Positions 18,804 to 27,448 of a stretch of DNA of 64,000 bases are shown piece after piece. The notes under the pieces were generated by a model, which saw only the letters and a program-made list of their open reading frames with translations, was not told the DNA's origin and ran no database searches. Within the stretch, counting starts at the first letter, position 1; each line of letters begins with the position of its first letter. This DNA comes from Paenibacillus bovis (GTDB lineage Bacteria; Bacillota; Bacilli; Paenibacillales; Paenibacillaceae): the NCBI RefSeq assembly GCF_001421015.2, contig NZ_CP013023.1, positions 2,349,501-2,413,500 on the forward strand. The letters run 5' to 3'. A program made the position numbers and the translations under genes.

Positions 18804-19412
18804 ATGTCCTATGATAAACAGTACCAAACAGAAGAAAAAAGAGGCCGGCCTCTGGATTTGTCACGTAACCAGATAATTCTTCAAACAACTCTGGAATTAT
18901 TAGCGGAAAATGGTTATGACGCCTTAACAATGGATGCAGTTGCTATAAAAGCAAAGGTGGGGAAAGGTACAATATATAGACGTTGGTCTTCTAAAATGGA
19001 ATTGGTTATTGATGCTTCCACGATGATGAGTCCTTTCGAGACATCGTTAGAGAAGTTGAATAAAGACCAAGATGTGCGAGGACAGCTGATTGACCTGCTT
19101 TCTCTACTCTTTATGAAAGAAAATGAACAGTATCAGAAAGCGATGAATGCAATTTGTAATGCTGTTAATAAGCAATTGGAGGAAGGTATGCGTGATGCTT
19201 TCTACAGGCGTTACAGAAACAGTATCGAGTCAATTCTCAAACCGTATATAGAGAAAAATCATATTACTGATGACGATTTAGAGATAATTACAGATATTGG
19301 CCCTGCTTTGGTTATGTATAGAAGCAACTATAGGAGTCAATCTGTTACTGTTCATTATTTGGAGCGAATCGTTGATCAAATAATGATGCCCATATTGTCA
19401 AAAAAAGTGTAG
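18804..19412 (+). CDS. TetR-family transcriptional regulator
   Basis: The 202-residue protein has the family helix-turn-helix at about residues 20-65 (ILQTTLELLAENGYDALTMD, AIKAKVGKGTIYRRW). The C-terminal ligand domain is not classifiable by eye, though the QKAMNAICNAVNKQLEEGM helix resembles the TetR_C_11 group. Its codon use is AT-rich like the host, in contrast to the divergent GC-rich reductase it presumably represses through the palindrome between them. An AAAGGTGG element precedes the ATG. Confidence 0.9.
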   Translation: MSYDKQYQTEEKRGRPLDLSRNQIILQTTLELLAENGYDALTMDAVAIKAKVGKGTIYRRWSSKMELVIDASTMMSPFETSLEKLNKDQDVRGQLIDLLSLLFMKENEQYQKAMNAICNAVNKQLEEGMRDAFYRRYRNSIESILKPYIEKNHITDDDLEIITDIGPALVMYRSNYRSQSVTVHYLERIVDQIMMPILSKKV

Positions 19413-20134
19413 AGGATAAGTATTTTCCTTCTTCGATTTCTTAGCGACAAGCAAAGATAAAGTAGTAATTGAATATTGATGGTATTCTTTGCGGGAAGAC
19501 GGGCACCCGGGGCTTATTTCTGATTGAATTCCAGATATTCAAGATTCCCATATATCTAAAACCTTCGGGGCGCATGCCGTTTTTGCCGGGAGATCTGCCC
19601 CTGATTAGGTAGACAGGCTGCGAGAATGAATCTTCACTTGCGCTCCTGCATCCCGTGCAAGTGGTCACGTACAATACGTTCCCCCCGAGTAATACCAAAA
19701 TACCAGGCTTCGGTATGCCACAGGATTGGAGCAGGTATTTTATCGTGATCCCTGATCCCACCAAGCTGACGATGCTCCACTGTCTGGATTTCTTTTAACA
19801 GACGGCAGGAAACCAAGTTTTCGAAGGTAACCTTTTTAAAATGCCTTCGGACGTTTTTTATGTTGGTTGGAGCTGAAATTATGGGAGTTGTAAAAGAAAA
19901 AGGAGATGTATTCGAGAGGGAAAATAACCTCCTTCCTTTCGACCACCGCACACCCAAAAAGACAGAAGCACCGCTAATGGCAATAAACCAAGCAGCGGTG
20001 CTTTTACGTGAAAAAGGCAGTTCTAAGCAGAAAGTAAAGCGACCAGTATACCGGAAAAAGTGATCTATGCCGATATGGATATGATACAATAACAGTGTTT
20101 ATAATCGAATGCCGATACCGAAAGGAAGAAAACG
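19413..20134. other. 720-base stretch without a recognised gene
   Basis: A minus-strand frame of about 150 codons (19634-20089) is open, and its second half (VTFENLVSCRLLKEIQTVEH onward) has protein-like composition, but there is no SD, no identifiable family, and a hairpin lies inside it. It may be a decayed gene. Nothing else is supported apart from the hairpin listed separately. Confidence 0.4.
19967..20006. terminator. Possible terminator hairpin
   Basis: AAGCACCGCT and AGCGGTGCTT are perfect inverted 10-mers separated by an 18-base loop. Four T follow on the plus strand, and CTGTCTTTTTG on the minus strand. The transcript it serves is uncertain. Confidence 0.5.
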
Positions 20135-20482
20135 ATGAGTCTTCATCAACTTACATATACTCTACAAAGTGGAGAAACGACCTATACGAACGAAGCGATC
20201 AATGCTTCGGTTATTGTGGACTTGATTACCGAATTGAATGATTATATTGTACTGAATCCGTCTGTGCCGCTGGAAAGCAGCATTTATTTGCAGGCTGCCC
20301 AGATCGGTGGAGATCAGGATCTGGTAATGGAAATCCGCCTACAGCATGAGGAAGGAAGGTTCAGTCATTACAGCCGTATCACCGGCGACCGGACCGAAAT
20401 TATACAGGTATTCCTCGCCTACTGGGGACAGCAGCAGCTGCCCGATTTGAGCGGCTGGCAGGACATTACCGGCGAATTTTGA
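20135..20482 (+). CDS. Hypothetical protein, 115 residues
   Basis: Not recognised. GAAAGGAAG precedes the ATG at proper spacing and codon use is host-like, so the gene appears real. The acidic soluble protein has no signal or membrane segment. Its pattern of alternating beta-like strands (HQLTYTLQSG, LVMEIRLQHEE, HYSRITGDRT) with a helical middle suggests a small mixed fold. It is followed after 112 bases by another unrecognised gene in the same direction; the two may form one unit. No regulatory site was identified. Confidence 0.7.
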   Translation: MSLHQLTYTLQSGETTYTNEAINASVIVDLITELNDYIVLNPSVPLESSIYLQAAQIGGDQDLVMEIRLQHEEGRFSHYSRITGDRTEIIQVFLAYWGQQQLPDLSGWQDITGEF

Positions 20483-20594
20483 TCCGGCTACGCCCTCTGT
20501 TTGTATTTTGTAATGGAGAAACAGAGGGCATACCTCTTTGCAGGCAGAGACCTGCCTTATACAAATCCCATCCCTTTTAAAGGAGGTACTCTGC

Positions 20595-21608
20595 TTGCTT
20601 CATCGGCATACAGATACTCATTTGCTAGTGTATTACCAGGACAGCCTGCTGATGGTGAAGAACCAATCTGTGGGGTATGATTCCTATGATGCACTGGGCC
20701 AGCATACAGAAGTATTTGCAGGCATTACACCAGAGAAGCTGCCATCTTTTGATCCGGCAGATGATCATAGCGGTCAGCAGGATCCGGATGGTCATTATGT
20801 TATTGCTTACGGATACCAGGATCGTCTGCTGGAACAGATCAATAGCCTGCTTCAGCAGGTACATACAGCTGCTGCGCTCACCCATCCTCGCGATCATCTG
20901 GTGAATACGCTGGTGAAGAACTATACGCGGATCACCTATGTTACCGGCCTGTCTCCGGCCGTGGCGAAAGCAGATACAGAAGAGGCAGTTCCTTTGCCCA
21001 TCGGAGAGCTGCCATCAGAGATGACCGCGCTGGGTCAGTATTTTACCGCTCATGGCATGTGGCTTGGAGCCTTATCGCGTCTGCAGATCCAGGCAGGCAG
21101 CCCGCGCGCGCAGCAGCTGCTGGAAGCGGAAGTGCTTCCTCATTTTGAAAATAAAAAGCAATCGGCTATAGGCAACATGCAGATATTCTATATGTACCGG
21201 CTGCGTGCAAAGTCGCGTGAGCTGTTCGAACAAACACGTACCGGCGCACTGGCTATCATTCAGGATCTGTATCGTCATCATGATACCGAACAATGGTTTC
21301 ATCCCGGAGTGCAGAATACCGAGGAATACCTCATACATACCGAGCATTTGGAGAGCTATATCGATCCTGATCTGGAGCAGTTGCGTGAATGGATAAAGGA
21401 CAGCTATCTGGCGCATGGACAGCCTTATCTGGTGATGCCGCTGGGCTGGGTGCTGGATGAAGCGCTGATGCACTCGGTGGCTTTGCGCTTTTTGGCAGGT
21501 ACGGCAGGAGCGATCCGTCTGCATGTGGAGACAGGGACAGGCAGGGTTATTCTGATAGAAGTGTGTACGGATGAGCCCGTACATAAAGTACAGCTTTCGA
21601 TCAAATGA
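20595..21608 (+). CDS. Hypothetical protein, 337 residues (TTG start)
   Basis: Not recognised. AGGAGG lies 8 bases before a TTG at 20595, which is the best start; an in-frame TTG at 20538 lacks an SD. The soluble protein has an N-terminal beta-rich part (THLLVYYQDSLLMV) and a mostly helical rest with many His and Gln residues (DLYRHHDTEQWFHPG, EEYLIHTEHLESYI). No catalytic motif, signal peptide or membrane span is seen. It lies in the same direction as the 115-residue hypothetical gene upstream and ends before a terminator, suggesting a two-gene unit of unknown role. Confidence 0.75.
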   Translation: MLHRHTDTHLLVYYQDSLLMVKNQSVGYDSYDALGQHTEVFAGITPEKLPSFDPADDHSGQQDPDGHYVIAYGYQDRLLEQINSLLQQVHTAAALTHPRDHLVNTLVKNYTRITYVTGLSPAVAKADTEEAVPLPIGELPSEMTALGQYFTAHGMWLGALSRLQIQAGSPRAQQLLEAEVLPHFENKKQSAIGNMQIFYMYRLRAKSRELFEQTRTGALAIIQDLYRHHDTEQWFHPGVQNTEEYLIHTEHLESYIDPDLEQLREWIKDSYLAHGQPYLVMPLGWVLDEALMHSVALRFLAGTAGAIRLHVETGTGRVILIEVCTDEPVHKVQLSIK

Positions 21609-21688
21609 TGAGAGAAGGGCGTATGTATGGTCATGGCAGGACAAGCATAGAACAATCCGATCTGCTCAAGGCGTTTATAACGTATTAT

Positions 21689-21725
21689 AAAAAGGGCTAT
21701 TTCTGATAAAGGAATAGCCTTTTTA
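21689..21725 (+). terminator. Terminator after the hypothetical pair
   Basis: AAAAAGGGCTATTTC pairs with GGAATAGCCTTTTT around a short loop, giving T runs on both strands. Confidence 0.8.
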
Positions 21726-21843
21726 TAATATTGTTGCTTATTATTCTGGGGCAGAATTTGAAAGAGATATCGTTATATCTAGCATTATTTAAATTGTGCA
21801 CAAAATTATTTATGGAAATAATATAAAAAGTAGCTGTAAGTTG

Positions 21844-21888
21844 TTGACATTAAACATGGATGCGGTATAATAGTCAAAGAAAGTCAAA
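21844..21888 (+). promoter_or_regulatory. clpE promoter with CtsR operator
   Basis: TTGACA (21844-21849) and TATAAT (21866-21871) are separated by 16 bases. Immediately downstream AGTCAAA-GAA-AGTCAAA (21872-21888) matches the CtsR heptad repeat RGTCAAANANRGTCAAA, with an extra GTCAAA following. The operator covers the start point, so CtsR should repress clpE until heat or protein stress. Confidence 0.9.
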
Positions 21889-22021
21889 GTCAAATCAATT
21901 GATCAAACATCAAACGAATTGACACTTAAATTGTAAGCTTTATTCAGCCAATCCTTATGTATAATCCCATTCTTTTGACCAATTCTAACATGAGTATGAT
22001 TTAAGAAAGGGGCATTTGTAT

Positions 22022-24169
22022 ATGCGTTGTCAAAATTGTAATCAACACGAAGCTACTGTAGGACTGAGCTTCACTGTAAATCATAAATCCGAAAAAATGT
22101 ATCTGTGTCAGGAATGTTATGCCAAAATGAACAGCGGCAATCCGCTCTCCGGTGGGTTCGGAGCATCCGGTATGTCGCCACTGGATCAACTATTCAAAGG
22201 CTTTATGCAGCAAGGTGGTCAGACAGGCGGCTCCAATAATCAGCGTGCAGCGACCCGCACAGTAGAACCGCAGCGCGGCAATGGACTGCTGGATCAGCTC
22301 GGACGCAATCTGAATGATGCTGCCAAAGACGGCAAGATCGATACAGTGATTGGCCGCGATGACGAGATCGAACGTGTTATCGAAATCCTGAACCGTCGCA
22401 ACAAAAACAACCCGGTTCTGATCGGTGAACCAGGTGTCGGTAAAACAGCGATCGCTGAAGGTCTGGCACTGCGCATTACCGAAGGCAAAGTACCGGCCAA
22501 ACTGCTGAACAAGGAAGTCTATTCTCTCGATGTGGCTTCACTCGTAGCGGGCACCGGTATCCGCGGTCAATTTGAAGAAAAAGTCAAACAGCTGATTGCC
22601 GAGCTGCAGCAGCGCGAAAATATCCTGCTGTTTATCGATGAGATTCACTTGCTCGTCGGTGCAGGTTCTGCGGAAGGCTCGATGGATGCAGGCAATATTC
22701 TGAAGCCGGTTCTGGCTCGTGGGGAATTGCAGGTTATCGGTGCAACTACACTGAAAGAATACCGCCAGATCGAGAAAGATGCTGCTCTGGAACGCCGCTT
22801 CCAGCCGGTTATGGTCGATGAACCAACTGTCGAAGAAGCAATCGAAATTCTGCAAGGTCTGCGTCCGAAATATGAGGAATACCATGGTGTACGTTATTCC
22901 GATGAGACGATTGCTGCTTGCGTTCAATTATCCAACCGTTATATCCAGGATCGTTTCCTGCCTGATAAAGCGATTGACCTGCTCGACGAATCCGGTGCCA
23001 AACTGAATCTGCGTGCTTCTGCAGGTGATCAGGGAGAACTGATGGCTCGTATCGAGAAGATCAAAGCTGCGAAAGAACAGGCGACTCGTGAAGAACATTA
23101 CGAACGTGCAGCCCAGCTGCGTGATGAAGAGACCCAACTGCTGAACCAGTTGAACAGTGGAGCGAGCAGCACAGAGCCGGTCGAAGTACGCATCGAGGAT
23201 ATCCAGAATATTATCGAACGCAAAACCGGTATTCCTGTCGGCAAGCTGCAGCAGGATGAGCAGAACAAAATGAAAAATCTGTCTGCCCGTCTGGAGACCA
23301 AGGTTATCGGTCAGCATGAAGCGGTAGAGAAAGTCGCCAAAGCAATCCGCCGCAGCCGTGCCGGACTGAAACCGAAAAACAAACCGATTGCGTCCTTCTT
23401 GTTCGTCGGACCGACTGGTGTAGGTAAAACCGAGCTGTCCCGATCCCTGGCTGAAGAGTTGTTCGGTCAATCCGATGCGATGATCCGCCTGGATATGAGT
23501 GAGTACATGGAGAAACATTCCGTATCCAAACTGATCGGTTCGCCGCCAGGATATGTGGGTCATGATGAAGCTGGTCAGCTGACCGAACGTGTACGTCGTA
23601 ATCCGTACAGCATCATCCTGCTCGACGAGATCGAGAAAGCACATCCCGATGTACAAAATATGTTCCTGCAGGTGATGGACGATGGCCGTCTGACAGACAG
23701 CCAGGGACGTACTGTCAGCTTCAAAGATACCGTTATCATTATGACTTCCAATGCCGGTATTACCGAGAAAAAAATTACTGTCGGCTTCTCTGCTGCCAAG
23801 TCGGCGCAGACCAGCTCGTTTCTGGAATCGCTGGGTTCTTACTTCCGTCCGGAATTCCTGAACCGGTTTGATGCGATTATTCCATTTGCTTCTCTCAAGG
23901 AAGAAGATTTGGTGCAGATCGTCGACAATATGCTGGAGGATATCCAGTCTACACTGGGCGAACAGGGTATTACGCTGAATGTCTCCGATGAAGCGAAGAA
24001 AAAACTGGCTGAGCTTGGTTACAATCCAGCCTTTGGTGCTCGTCCACTGCGCCGTGTGATTCAGCAACATATCGAAGACAGTATCACTGATCTGGTGCTG
24101 GATGACGAGAATGTAGAAAATATCCAGGTGGATGTACAGGAAGAAGCGATTCACGTAGCAAGAGTCTAA
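22022..24169 (+). CDS. clpE: ATP-dependent Clp protease ATP-binding subunit ClpE
   Basis: HSP100 unfoldase that works with ClpP in removing damaged proteins and in turnover of CtsR. The 715 residues comprise an N-terminal zinc finger (MRCQNCN, then YLCQECY), a Gly/Gln-rich linker, AAA-1 (Walker A GEPGVGKT near residue 135), a UVR-type coil ([14 protein letters not shown]), AAA-2 (GPTGVGKT near 462, GYVGHDEAG) and a C-terminal domain. The short zinc-finger N-terminus distinguishes ClpE from ClpC. The ATG at 22022 starts the finger directly; a TTG two codons earlier is less likely. Upstream lies a CtsR box. Confidence 0.96.
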   Translation: MRCQNCNQHEATVGLSFTVNHKSEKMYLCQECYAKMNSGNPLSGGFGASGMSPLDQLFKGFMQQGGQTGGSNNQRAATRTVEPQRGNGLLDQLGRNLNDAAKDGKIDTVIGRDDEIERVIEILNRRNKNNPVLIGEPGVGKTAIAEGLALRITEGKVPAKLLNKEVYSLDVASLVAGTGIRGQFEEKVKQLIAELQQRENILLFIDEIHLLVGAGSAEGSMDAGNILKPVLARGELQVIGATTLKEYRQIEKDAALERRFQPVMVDEPTVEEAIEILQGLRPKYEEYHGVRYSDETIAACVQLSNRYIQDRFLPDKAIDLLDESGAKLNLRASAGDQGELMARIEKIKAAKEQATREEHYERAAQLRDEETQLLNQLNSGASSTEPVEVRIEDIQNIIERKTGIPVGKLQQDEQNKMKNLSARLETKVIGQHEAVEKVAKAIRRSRAGLKPKNKPIASFLFVGPTGVGKTELSRSLAEELFGQSDAMIRLDMSEYMEKHSVSKLIGSPPGYVGHDEAGQLTERVRRNPYSIILLDEIEKAHPDVQNMFLQVMDDGRLTDSQGRTVSFKDTVIIMTSNAGITEKKITVGFSAAKSAQTSSFLESLGSYFRPEFLNRFDAIIPFASLKEEDLVQIVDNMLEDIQSTLGEQGITLNVSDEAKKKLAELGYNPAFGARPLRRVIQQHIEDSITDLVLDDENVENIQVDVQEEAIHVARV

Positions 24170-24211
24170 GAATTAAATAAAGACAGCACGCTGTACTATC
24201 CTATCAGATGT

Positions 24212-24271
24212 ATCTCCAAATAGATCACCAAATAGATCACCAAATAGATCACCAAATAGATCTCCAAATAG
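24212..24271. repeat. Five perfect 12-bp tandem units after clpE
   Basis: The unit ATCACCAAATAG occurs five times without interruption; the first and last copies read ATCTCCAAATAG. The array sits between the clpE stop and its terminator. A frame through it reads a four-residue repeat (QIDH) but has no SD and crosses the terminator. Confidence 0.9.
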
Positions 24272-24274
24272 ATC

Positions 24275-24314
24275 AATCCCCTCTTATCGTAACTGGGCAG
24301 GAGGGGATTTTTTG
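24275..24314 (+). terminator. Terminator after clpE
   Basis: AATCCCCTC pairs with GAGGGGATT around a 17-base loop and is followed by TTTTTG. Confidence 0.85.
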
Positions 24315-24419
24315 TGTCTGGATAAGCTATAGTATTCAATCTATACTAGTTACAACGATTTCTAATTGTACAGCAATACAGCAATATAGCACGAAAGGGC
24401 GCAACTCCATGAACCTACT

Positions 24420-25439
24420 TTATCGCTGGAAAGTAGACAGGAAATGCTCCAGATCATCCAGATACGCTGGACTGTTAATCTGGCGTGGGAAAAATATCGC
24501 TGTCAGCATCATCTGCCACGAGGAATGAACCAGCCGGGAAGGCACCATGGAATGATCGACACCCGGCAGCACTGTCACCGATAACAATGAAGCAGGGATA
24601 GAGCGGCGGTAGATCTGTTCCGTTTCCTGGATATCTACGTTAATGTCTTCTGTTCCCAGCACCAGATGTACCGGATGATAAAAATTTCGAAGCTCCTGGC
24701 TGGCATCGGACTCGTAATTACGCATAATGAATACCCAGCGTTCAGACGAAACAGGATCATCCGGATGCGCTATTTTCAGATAGTCGGCGTAAGAGGCATG
24801 GCGTTGGAGCAGTTGCAGCTCCAGTCGATCCTGCTGTTCTACCTTCCGAATCTCCTCTTCGCTGGCCCCGGACTGGAGCATTTCCTGACGGGTATTATAG
24901 CGTCCCTGGCGAATCCAGTTTATCGCTGGTGAGACGAGAATGCTAAAAGCAAGAGAGGGTTCTTTCTCGACTACTTTGGGAATAACCCAACCTGCCTGAC
25001 TGGATCCCCATAGTCCGATGCGCTTCGGATCGATAGCGGGCAATGTACGCGCCCAGCGAATCGCGGTGACAGTATCATCAGCCCGTTCCTGCATACTCTG
25101 CTGCAGCCAGCTGCCTGAAGGGCCGCCGATTCCGCGTTTGTCCAGCGAGAGAGAAGCATAACCGGCTCTGGCAAACCGCTCCCATACCGGACGGTAGAAT
25201 CCATCGTAGCTAGCATTGATTGGACCATCGCCATGGACAAATACAATCAGTCCCACCGGATGCTCCACATCCCGGGGCATCGTCAGAATGCCTGTTAGCA
25301 CACCATGGGGAGTAGGCACGGACACAGGCTGTTCGGTCATATCGTACGAATTTTGATATAGAAAAATAGTTAGTAGGACAATTAGAACAGAAGCGGTAAT
25401 ACTGACAGGTAAAATCCATTTCAGACGGCGCTTACGCAA
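24420..25439 (-). CDS. Membrane-anchored alpha/beta hydrolase
   Basis: A 339-residue hydrolase with an N-terminal membrane anchor (WILPVSITASVLIVLLTIFLY), so the enzyme faces outside. Visible motifs are HGDGPINA (oxyanion region), the nucleophile elbow GLWGSSQAGW and a C-terminal DHS that may hold the catalytic His. It resembles dienelactone-hydrolase/prolyl-oligopeptidase-like esterases; the substrate is unknown. A TTG start is used, with AAGGAG 10 bases upstream. It is the last gene of a MerR-GNAT-hydrolase operon. Confidence 0.85.
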   Translation of the reverse strand: MRKRRLKWILPVSITASVLIVLLTIFLYQNSYDMTEQPVSVPTPHGVLTGILTMPRDVEHPVGLIVFVHGDGPINASYDGFYRPVWERFARAGYASLSLDKRGIGGPSGSWLQQSMQERADDTVTAIRWARTLPAIDPKRIGLWGSSQAGWVIPKVVEKEPSLAFSILVSPAINWIRQGRYNTRQEMLQSGASEEEIRKVEQQDRLELQLLQRHASYADYLKIAHPDDPVSSERWVFIMRNYESDASQELRNFYHPVHLVLGTEDINVDIQETEQIYRRSIPASLLSVTVLPGVDHSMVPSRLVHSSWQMMLTAIFFPRQINSPAYLDDLEHFLSTFQR

Positions 25440-25481
25440 TGCTATTCACTCCTTGGATCAAATTAAATCTTGAACAGGAAA

Positions 25482-26141
25482 TTAGCTATAAGATGACAGA
25501 CTATCGGGTGTCCAGCTCATATAATGCCAGCCGGGTTCATGCAGAAGCAGCTGCTGCGCCCAGCTGGAGTAGGAAGAGAGATGCCGAAAGCCCACCTTTT
25601 TATATAATGAAATTGCTTGTTCGTTGTTATGCGATACATGAAGAGTCAATCGGTTCCAGCTCTGTTCGGCAGTGTACTGCTGTGCCCATTGAAGTAAAGA
25701 TCCGGCAATACCGCGTCCACGATATACGGAAGCTGTAGCAATATGCTCAATATAGCCTTCCCCCGGAAGCGGTTTATGTTCTAGTGCAGACATACCCGCT
25801 ACGAATCTGCACATATTCCAGAAGCCGTACTGTCTGCTTAACGAGCCAAAGTGAGGCAGTGATGAGCCAGCAGGCGAACTGCCTATAGACCACTGCAGAC
25901 CAATGACTCCAATCATTTGTTGATTGATCCATGCAGCGACCTGTATGCGATCGGCAGCTAGAGCATTCGGTGCCCAGATCTGCATCAGCAGGGTGATCAG
26001 CTGCTGCTCGTCCAATCGAACGATAGAGCCGAATATATCGGCAAATGAATGAGCCAGCAGTGTACAGACAGCAGGCAGATCTTCGGGAAAGCAGGGACGG
26101 ATCGTTATTTCCAGCGGGCTGGAAGGATTGGTATTTGTCAT
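25482..26141 (-). CDS. GNAT-family N-acetyltransferase
   Basis: A 219-residue acyl-CoA-dependent acetyltransferase of unknown substrate. The acetyl-CoA loop is VYRGRGIAGSLLQWAQ and the later strand-helix NRLTLHVSHNNEQAISLYKKVGF is typical. GGGAGGAGC precedes the ATG. Its start lies inside the extended reading of the MerR gene, and would overlap a TGA of that gene as ATGA if the MerR frame were one base longer. The coupling suggests it is the regulator's effector gene. Confidence 0.88.
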   Translation of the reverse strand: MTNTNPSSPLEITIRPCFPEDLPAVCTLLAHSFADIFGSIVRLDEQQLITLLMQIWAPNALAADRIQVAAWINQQMIGVIGLQWSIGSSPAGSSLPHFGSLSRQYGFWNMCRFVAGMSALEHKPLPGEGYIEHIATASVYRGRGIAGSLLQWAQQYTAEQSWNRLTLHVSHNNEQAISLYKKVGFRHLSSYSSWAQQLLLHEPGWHYMSWTPDSLSSYS

Positions 26142-27018
26142 GGCTGCTCCTCCCGAGGGGGGTGTCAGTACTCAAAGGCATCTGCAATTCATAGTGAAGG
26201 CTGGCGTTATCGAATAGGGAGAGATACGATTTTTCGATCAGGATCAATGGGCCGGCAGGCAGTAATTGCTGCTGATCCATGTACTGCTCCAGCTGCTGAA
26301 TCTGTAAATGAAGTTCGTCTTCTTCGGTAATCCGCACATAGGCGGATAAATACGATCCGGCTGCCAGCGATAAGTCTGATACAGCATCATGCTGATTATT
26401 CGCATATATTTCGCAGCTTATCGTGTTGGTCATTATGCCGGAATCACTGATGTTACCACCAACCTGATTTTCCTGCTGTTCATAACAGAGCAGCAGCTGA
26501 TTGTCCTGCTCGATATAGTACAGATCTGTCTCGAACAGATCCTCGGGATAAGGATTCAGCTGCAGCATTTTACGGGCAGTAAGTACTTCTCCAGTCTGAA
26601 GTACCGTCCAGATCTGTAGCTTCCTGAGCGGACAGCTGACAATTTGATATGGGCTTTTATCCGGGACAGACGTATAATGCTGCTCATATTCATCGATCAC
26701 GCTCGCTGTCAGGTGCTTCAATCGGGTGAGCTGTCGGATCTGCTGATCAAGCTGGTTCATAGAATCCTGCAGCAGCTGACTGTATTGATCGGCTGTAAAG
26801 GAATCCATACTTTTACGAATCTGCCGTACTGGAATCCCCAGCTTACGCAGCAGCAAAATATGGGAGAGGCGGTAGACTTCATCTGTTCCATACAGCCGGT
26901 ACTGATTGTCGGCGACACAGGCAGGCAGCAGAACTCCCTGCTCTTCAAAATAACGAATCTGATGGGTAGATACATTCATCAGCCGGGCCAATTCGCTGAT
27001 CGTAAGATAAGGATTCAT
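25774..27018 (-). CDS. MerR-family regulator with effector domain; C-terminus probably frameshifted
   Basis: An N-terminal MerR helix-turn-helix (residues 3-70, TISELARLMNVSTHQIRYFE), a coiled dimer helix (about 75-115) and a GyrI/BmrR-like effector domain to about residue 285 (LHYELQMPLSTDT) are clear. After this the frame runs on for about 125 residues, antisense-free but overlapping the GNAT gene in another frame, with Cys/Ser/Arg-rich unnatural composition. A run of six C (plus-strand G at 26157-26162) lies at the junction; a seventh would give a stop at 26138 overlapping the GNAT ATG. Likely true product is about 293 residues. AAAGGAG precedes the ATG. Confidence 0.8.
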   Translation of the reverse strand: MNPYLTISELARLMNVSTHQIRYFEEQGVLLPACVADNQYRLYGTDEVYRLSHILLLRKLGIPVRQIRKSMDSFTADQYSQLLQDSMNQLDQQIRQLTRLKHLTASVIDEYEQHYTSVPDKSPYQIVSCPLRKLQIWTVLQTGEVLTARKMLQLNPYPEDLFETDLYYIEQDNQLLLCYEQQENQVGGNISDSGIMTNTISCEIYANNQHDAVSDLSLAAGSYLSAYVRITEEDELHLQIQQLEQYMDQQQLLPAGPLILIEKSYLSLFDNASLHYELQMPLSTDTPLGRSSHDKYQSFQPAGNNDPSLLSRRSACCLYTAGSFICRYIRLYRSIGRAAADHPADADLGTECSSCRSHTGRCMDQSTNDWSHWSAVVYRQFACWLITASLWLVKQTVRLLEYVQIRSGYVCTRT

Positions 27019-27137
27019 AGGGCGAAGGCTCCTTTCCCTAAATAAATAAGATGCAAATACTCAAAAACAGATTGATTTTAGCGAAATATATTCAGCCAGC
27101 TGCAGCAGAACGTCTGAACGTGCTTGCCTGTATCCTT

Positions 27138-27168
27138 ACTATAAAGCCTGGGTCTGACCCAAGGTCAA
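27138..27168 (-). promoter_or_regulatory. MerR-type promoter with 19-bp spacer and central dyad
   Basis: On the minus strand TTGACC and TATAGT are separated by exactly 19 bases, the long spacer of MerR-activated promoters. The spacer contains the perfect dyad TGGGTC-A-GACCCA (27149-27161). It drives the merR gene itself, so the operon should be autoactivated. Confidence 0.88.
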
Positions 27169-27263
27169 GCATAGAAATGAACAGAAATAAAAGTACTTAG
27201 ATAGAATACTTAAATAGAGTAGTTAGATAAACAGCTAGATCAACAGACAAAAATATTTGCAGC

Positions 27264-27308
27264 AAAATGCCCGGCGCCATCGCTATAGCAGCAATAATCG
27301 CCGGGCAT
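27264..27308 (-). terminator. Terminator of the ABC exporter gene
   Basis: ATGCCCGGCG and CGCCGGGCAT are perfect inverted 10-mers; TTTT follows on the minus strand. A second inverted repeat, AATTCGGCAG/CTGCCGAATT, straddles the exporter stop codon at 27432-27461. Confidence 0.75.
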
Positions 27309-27448
27309 GATGAAACAGGATATGGAGTAGATAGAATAATAGTCTGCAATACGGGCAGAATCGTTAACTTTAAATATAAAAATGTAAAAGTATGCAGTAC
27401 CCAATCACATACATAGATGATATCGAGATATAATTCGGCAGATACGGA

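Noticed and set aside
17640..19412. Insertion sequence or integron carrying the reductase
   Set aside because: No transposase, integrase, terminal inverted repeats or target duplication can be seen at the composition boundaries.
19634..20089. A 151-codon minus-strand frame in the empty region after tetR
   Set aside because: No SD or family match, and a terminator-like hairpin lies within. Mentioned only as a possible decayed gene.
22928..24154. A 408-codon minus-strand frame opposite clpE
   Set aside because: Antisense shadow; Phe/Gln/Arg-rich and without SD.
24212..24271. CRISPR array
   Set aside because: The 12-bp units are contiguous with no spacers.
24208..24528. A plus-strand frame encoding QIDH repeats after clpE
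   Set aside because: No SD; the frame crosses the clpE terminator and overlaps the hydrolase gene. It is a by-product of the 12-bp tandem array.
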